Of a DNA stretch of 35,300 bases, positions 32,151-35,300 are shown in pieces. The number at the start of each line of letters is the position of its first letter. The stretch's first letter is position 1. Origin of the DNA: Fidelibacterota bacterium (GTDB lineage Bacteria > Fidelibacterota > Marinisomatia > Marinisomatales > TCS55); NCBI GenBank assembly GCA_030746535.1, contig JASLML010000013.1:1-35300 (forward strand), read 5' to 3'. Below the pieces are notes generated by a model. It was given only the letters and a program-made list of their open reading frames with translations. It had not been told where the DNA came from and did not search any database. The position numbers and the translations under genes were made by a program.

Positions 32151-34544
32151 ATGAGTAAAGAACCACGAAAATATCCCGTAATGCCGTTAAGGAATACGGT
32201 ACTTTTCCCCCAGCAGGTTATCCCGATTTATGTAGGCCGTGACCGATCCCTGAAATTGATTGATGATCTTCCATCCGATGCAAAGTACATTGTTGTTGTA
32301 GCCCAAGAAGAAGGATCGATCGAAGAACCAAAACCGGAAGATTTGTATGCTTACGGAACTCTTGCGCTGGTACTGAAGGTGTTTGATATGCCGGACAACA
32401 GCAAGTCCGCAATCGTTCAGGGACTCGACAGAGTGAAGATTTTATCCTATCCGAATCAGGATCCGTATTACGAAGCGATGGTCAGCGTTCTCCATGATGA
32501 CACTCCGGAAGATGATTTGAAATTGGATGCGCAGACGCAAAAATTACGATCGCTTTTTGGCGAACTAATTCAGATTGCGCCGTACCTAACCGAAGAGCAC
32601 ACAGGAATGCTTTCCAATATCCAGAAGCCTTCGAAACTCGCGGATAAAACCATCAGTCTTCTGAATATTCCGAATGCGGAGAAGCAAAACATTCTGGAAG
32701 AACTGGATATCAAAAAGCGCGTGGAAAAGGCCGTTGAAATTTTAAACCGCGAAATGCAGCGGATTCGACTCGGAGAAGAAATCCAGAGCGAAGTGCAGGA
32801 CGAAATCTCGAAAACCCAGCGTGAGTATTACCTCCGCGAACAGCTGAAGGCAATCAAAAAGGAATTGGGCGAGGACGAAGGCGCTGCAGAATTCGGCGAG
32901 CTCGAGGAAAAAATTGAAAAAGCCGGCATGTCCGAAGAAGCCGAAAAAATCGCCAAAAAGGAACTTAGCAGGCTCGAAGCAATTCCAACGCAATCTCCGG
33001 AGTATACCGTTTCTCGGACCTACATCGAATGGCTCGTGGATCTGCCATGGAGTAAAGCAAGTGATGATACAGTCAATCTTGACGATGCAAATAAGATTCT
33101 TGATGATGACCATTACGGTCTAGACAAGGTGAAGGAACGCATCCTTGAATATTTAGCCGTTCGCGCGCTGAAGGAAGAAAAGGATCCCGGCAGCGGTATG
33201 CGCGGGCCGATCCTTTGTTTTGCCGGGCCGCCCGGAGTCGGTAAGACATCACTTGGAAGATCCATTGCAAGATCGATGGGACGCGAATTTGTCCGGATCT
33301 CACTCGGCGGCGTGCGCGACGAAGCGGAGATCCGCGGACACAGGCGGACCTACATTGGAGCACTTCCGGGAAGAATTATTCAATCACTCAAAAAAGCCGG
33401 GACGAACAATCCCGTTTTTATGCTCGACGAAATTGACAAACTCGGAATGGATTTCCGAGGTGACCCGTCCTCAGCGCTTTTGGAAGTGCTTGATCCGGAA
33501 CAGAATTCAACTTTTTCCGATCATTACCTCGAAGTTGATTTTGACCTCAGCAAGGTGATGTTCATTGCCACGGCCAATTACCAGGACCCAATTCCGCCGG
33601 CACTTAAAGACAGGATGGAAATCCTCGATTTCGCCGGATATATCGAGGATGAGAAAATTCAGATCGCAAAGCGGCATTTAATTCCGAAACAGGTGGAAGA
33701 GAATGCGCTAACCAAATCAGATGTTTCGTTTAACGTAAGCGCTATCCGGGAGATCATTAATTCTTACACCCGCGAAGCAGGCGTACGAAATCTTGAGCGT
33801 GAAATCGCGAATGTGCTTCGGAAGGTCGCGCGAGACAAGGTCAAAAGCAAAAAGGGTAAAATCAAGCTGTCAAATAAGAAAGTGAACGAATACCTCGGTG
33901 CACCCCGTTTTTACTCCGATATTGCAGAACGCACGACTAAGCCGGGCGTAGTTACCGGTCTTGCATGGACAGCCGCCGGAGGTGACATCCTTTTCATCGA
34001 AGCGAGCAAAATGAAAGGCAAAGGAAACCTGACGCTTACCGGACAGCTCGGGGATGTGATGAAAGAATCCGCCACGGCAGCATTAACATACGTCCGCTCG
34101 CATACTGACATCCTCGGTCTACCGGAAGATTTCAATTCGAAAACCGATATTCATGTGCATGTTCCCGCCGGCGCAATTCCAAAAGACGGGCCCTCCGCAG
34201 GGGTAAGCATGTTTACGGCAATCGTATCTTTACTTACTGAAAAACCGGTAGCGACTAAAGTTGCAATGACCGGTGAAATAACACTCCGGGGAAATGTGCT
34301 ACCAATAGGCGGTGTAAAGGAAAAAGTGACTGCTGCACATCGTTCAGGCGTTCGAACCATCATTTTGCCTGACCATAACCGGAAGGATTTGGAAGACATA
34401 CCCGAACATATTCTAAAGGATCTTTCGATCCATTTTGCCAAGGAAATGATGGATGTGATTGATGTTGCGCTGCCTGGCATCAATGGTAAAAAAAGAGGGA
34501 AGAAAACGAAAAAAACGAATTCACGAGCAAAGAAAACCTCTTAA
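32151..34544 (+). CDS. lon: ATP-dependent protease Lon
   Basis: 797 aa, LonA architecture. The N-terminal substrate-binding domain is at about 10-200 and a coiled-coil linker at about 200-300. The AAA+ domain has Walker A GPPGVGKT (359-366) and Walker B PVFMLDEIDK. The protease domain has the Ser-Lys dyad S682 (PKDGPSAGV) and K725 (GGVKEK). The 43-residue spacing equals that of E. coli S679/K722. The C terminus is an extra basic tail (GKKRGKKTKKTNSRAKKTS). It degrades misfolded and regulatory proteins in the cytoplasm. The start is fixed by TTTGGAG 6 nt upstream. It is probably a separate transcription unit, because of the gap upstream and the tRNA gene downstream. Confidence 0.97.
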   Translation: MSKEPRKYPVMPLRNTVLFPQQVIPIYVGRDRSLKLIDDLPSDAKYIVVVAQEEGSIEEPKPEDLYAYGTLALVLKVFDMPDNSKSAIVQGLDRVKILSYPNQDPYYEAMVSVLHDDTPEDDLKLDAQTQKLRSLFGELIQIAPYLTEEHTGMLSNIQKPSKLADKTISLLNIPNAEKQNILEELDIKKRVEKAVEILNREMQRIRLGEEIQSEVQDEISKTQREYYLREQLKAIKKELGEDEGAAEFGELEEKIEKAGMSEEAEKIAKKELSRLEAIPTQSPEYTVSRTYIEWLVDLPWSKASDDTVNLDDANKILDDDHYGLDKVKERILEYLAVRALKEEKDPGSGMRGPILCFAGPPGVGKTSLGRSIARSMGREFVRISLGGVRDEAEIRGHRRTYIGALPGRIIQSLKKAGTNNPVFMLDEIDKLGMDFRGDPSSALLEVLDPEQNSTFSDHYLEVDFDLSKVMFIATANYQDPIPPALKDRMEILDFAGYIEDEKIQIAKRHLIPKQVEENALTKSDVSFNVSAIREIINSYTREAGVRNLEREIANVLRKVARDKVKSKKGKIKLSNKKVNEYLGAPRFYSDIAERTTKPGVVTGLAWTAAGGDILFIEASKMKGKGNLTLTGQLGDVMKESATAALTYVRSHTDILGLPEDFNSKTDIHVHVPAGAIPKDGPSAGVSMFTAIVSLLTEKPVATKVAMTGEITLRGNVLPIGGVKEKVTAAHRSGVRTIILPDHNRKDLEDIPEHILKDLSIHFAKEMMDVIDVALPGINGKKRGKKTKKTNSRAKKTS

Positions 34545-34563
34545 TTTCAGAATCGTTGTTTTT

Positions 34564-34637
34564 GGGCGCTTAGCTCAGTTGGTCAGAGCGCTGCCCTTAC
34601 AAGGCAGAAGTCACAAGTTCGAGTCTTGTAGCGCCCA
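34564..34637 (+). tRNA. tRNA-Val (UAC)
   Basis: A complete cloverleaf. The acceptor GGGCGCT pairs with AGCGCCC, the D-arm is GCTCAGTTGGTCAGAGC, the anticodon arm is CTGCC-CTTACAA-GGCAG with UAC at 34-36, and the T-arm is ACAAGTTCGAGTCTTGT. The discriminator is A; CCA is not encoded. It lies 19 bp after lon. Confidence 0.95.
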
Positions 34638-34649
34638 CACCTTCAGAAT

Positions 34650-34674
34650 CCCTCGTTTCAGGACGGGGGCTTTT
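34650..34674 (+). terminator. intrinsic terminator after tRNA-Val
   Basis: CCCTCGT (34650-34656) pairs with ACGGGGG (34663-34669) including one wobble around a 6-nt loop, followed by CTTTTG. It would end transcription of lon/tRNA-Val. Confidence 0.6.
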
Positions 34675-34870
34675 GATTATAAAGTAGTTCTGTCAGATGT
34701 GTCAACTTGACCCAATGTATGCCATATATAGTCGCTTGATGGACACAGATTGTATGGACACACCCCCATATCCGAGGCTTGGGGTGGGTATATATATGTG
34801 GTCGCATACTATTTTTGGCTCGCACATTCTGTCCCCCATATTGAATTCTATTTTTTTGTAACTTCCCCGT
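34675..34870. other. AT-rich non-coding stretch with a GC hairpin
   Basis: No convincing gene is seen on either strand. It contains the alternating runs TATATAG (34725-34731) and TATATATATG (around 34790-34799), near-repeats of TGGACACA (about 34739 and 34755), and a short hairpin of ACCCC (34762-34766) with GGGGT (34781-34785). The composition differs from the upstream chromosome. Confidence 0.4.
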
Positions 34871-34999
34871 ATGAAGGTTAGGGTGAGATTCGTTGTGATT
34901 GTTGTGATATTGCTTATAGCCAACTTCTTTGCTTGGCGTTGGGCGTTACAGGAACGACCCACTCCGCAAATTCAACCCACCAATATGGAATTGGCTTAG
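34871..34999 (+). CDS. 42-aa single-pass membrane microprotein
   Basis: A short basic N terminus (MKVRVRF) is followed by one hydrophobic helix (VVIVVILLIANFFAWRWAL), then a polar, Pro/Gln-rich tail (QERPTPQIQPTNMELA). The ATG at 34871 has no good Shine-Dalgarno, but the frame is intact, ends 15 bp before the next start, and the layout (basic, helix, polar tail) is that of a real membrane peptide. The function is unknown. It is shorter than 60 codons and easily missed by gene callers. Confidence 0.5.
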   Translation: MKVRVRFVVIVVILLIANFFAWRWALQERPTPQIQPTNMELA

Positions 35000-35014
35000 A
35001 AAAAGGAGGACAAA

Positions 35015-35167
35015 ATGGAAAAAGAAGTAATTGTGAAAGATATACAAATGGAATTTATGTCAATGGTTTCATTTATGGTCAAATGGGTATTGGCATCAAT
35101 ACCTGCAATGATTGTATTATTTTGTATTGGTAGTATATTTATGTCTTTAATGGCGATATTTTTCTAA
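35015..35167 (+). CDS. 50-aa membrane microprotein
   Basis: The ATG at 35015 follows a perfect AAAGGAGGACAAAATG Shine-Dalgarno context. The first 20 residues are amphipathic with alternating Met/Phe (KDIQMEFMSMVSFMVKWVLA), then comes one hydrophobic helix (SIPAMIVLFCIGSIFMSLM) to the C terminus. It could be a small membrane regulator or toxin-like peptide. No family is recognised. The next gene begins with the identical 16-nt context. Confidence 0.6.
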   Translation: MEKEVIVKDIQMEFMSMVSFMVKWVLASIPAMIVLFCIGSIFMSLMAIFF

Positions 35168-35178
35168 AGGAGGACAAA

Positions 35179-35300
35179 ATGAAAAGATTATTACTAATAA
35201 TTACATCCATCTTATTCTCCACCACCCTCATATTCTCACAATCCAAAGTAAATAAAAACAATCTCGTTCAATATGGTGATAAGTGGTTTAAAGAGAACGA
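35179..35300 (+). CDS. secreted protein, partial (runs off the window)
   Basis: The ATG at 35179 again follows AAAGGAGGACAAAATG. The product begins with a signal peptide (MKRLLLIITSILFSTTLIFS) and then QSKVNKNNLVQYGDKWFKEN. NLVQYGDKW.KEN is the start of FCB-type proteins with MORN/YwqK-like repeats, often annotated as antitoxins of the YwqK family. Only 40 codons are visible, so this identification is tentative. Confidence 0.65.
   Translation, partial: MKRLLLIITSILFSTTLIFSQSKVNKNNLVQYGDKWFKEN

Noticed and set aside
34702-34962. 86-codon minus-strand ORF after tRNA-Val
   Set aside because: It overlaps the non-coding AT-rich stretch and the better supported plus-strand microprotein at 34871; no Shine-Dalgarno site.
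1-35300. CRISPR arrays, transposases, phage genes or restriction-modification genes
   Set aside because: None seen: no regularly spaced direct repeats, no DDE/tyrosine/serine recombinase motif, and no methyltransferase motif in any plausible gene.

Overview
The window is a gene-dense stretch of roughly 45 % GC bacterial chromosome. It looks like an uncultured-type member of the FCB superphylum, most like Neomarinimicrobiota (Marinimicrobia/SAR406) or a close relative. The reasons are two secreted proteins ending in PNPFN-type C-terminal sorting domains, a short AMP nucleosidase of the Bacteroidetes type, a Gram-negative envelope gene set, a fused E1 alpha/beta 2-oxoacid dehydrogenase, and many ATGA/TGATG gene overlaps with weak Shine-Dalgarno sites and GTG/TTG starts. 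The lineage is inferred, since no rRNA or marker phylogeny is available. There is no CRISPR array, transposase, phage gene or rRNA.

Layout. (1) 1-1870: a candidate structured leader RNA with an overlapping terminator, a TPR protein, a Lys-rich microprotein, a nested palindromic repeat element filling 1466-1760, and tRNA-Glu on the minus strand. (2) 1928-6220: monothiol glutaredoxin (minus), then a tightly packed plus-strand run: exonuclease III, AMP nucleosidase, class B-type acid phosphatase, outer-membrane beta-barrel, GNAT acetyltransferase. (3) 6299-14432: an envelope cluster with an MsbA-type ABC exporter, GT4 and GT9 glycosyltransferases, and, convergently, two translationally coupled LtaS-like phosphoglycol transferases, one with Thr and one with Ser as the predicted nucleophile. 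(4) 14511-21226: a SerB-like HAD phosphatase, a mitochondrial-type citrate synthase, a secreted subtilase, a secreted FN3-like protein, a CBS-pair protein and a putative lipoprotein. (5) 21271-23557: an unrecognised protein, a DUF309 protein, a small unknown and endonuclease III. (6) 23627-32017: a nearly gap-free run of nine recognised genes plus one unknown: a PTPS/QueD-like protein lacking the usual catalytic Cys, the YhhQ queuosine-precursor transporter, FolE, then LpdA, LipB, fused E1 alpha-beta, E2, LipA and an anchored unknown. (7) 32151-35300: Lon, tRNA-Val, then an abrupt change to AT-rich DNA with tiny membrane ORFs that may be the edge of an accessory region.

How the genes work together: region 6 joins pterin/queuosine entry chemistry to a complete branched-chain-type 2-oxoacid dehydrogenase complex together with both enzymes that make its lipoyl cofactor. 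Region 3 is an envelope glycolipid module. Region 2 suggests uptake and degradation of nucleotides.

I did not find an obviously new defence or mobile system. The features most deserving a second look are the Cys-less PTPS next to FolE/YhhQ, the leader RNA at 66-196, the nested repeat at 1466-1760, the Thr/Ser LtaS-like pair, and the microprotein genes after tRNA-Val.
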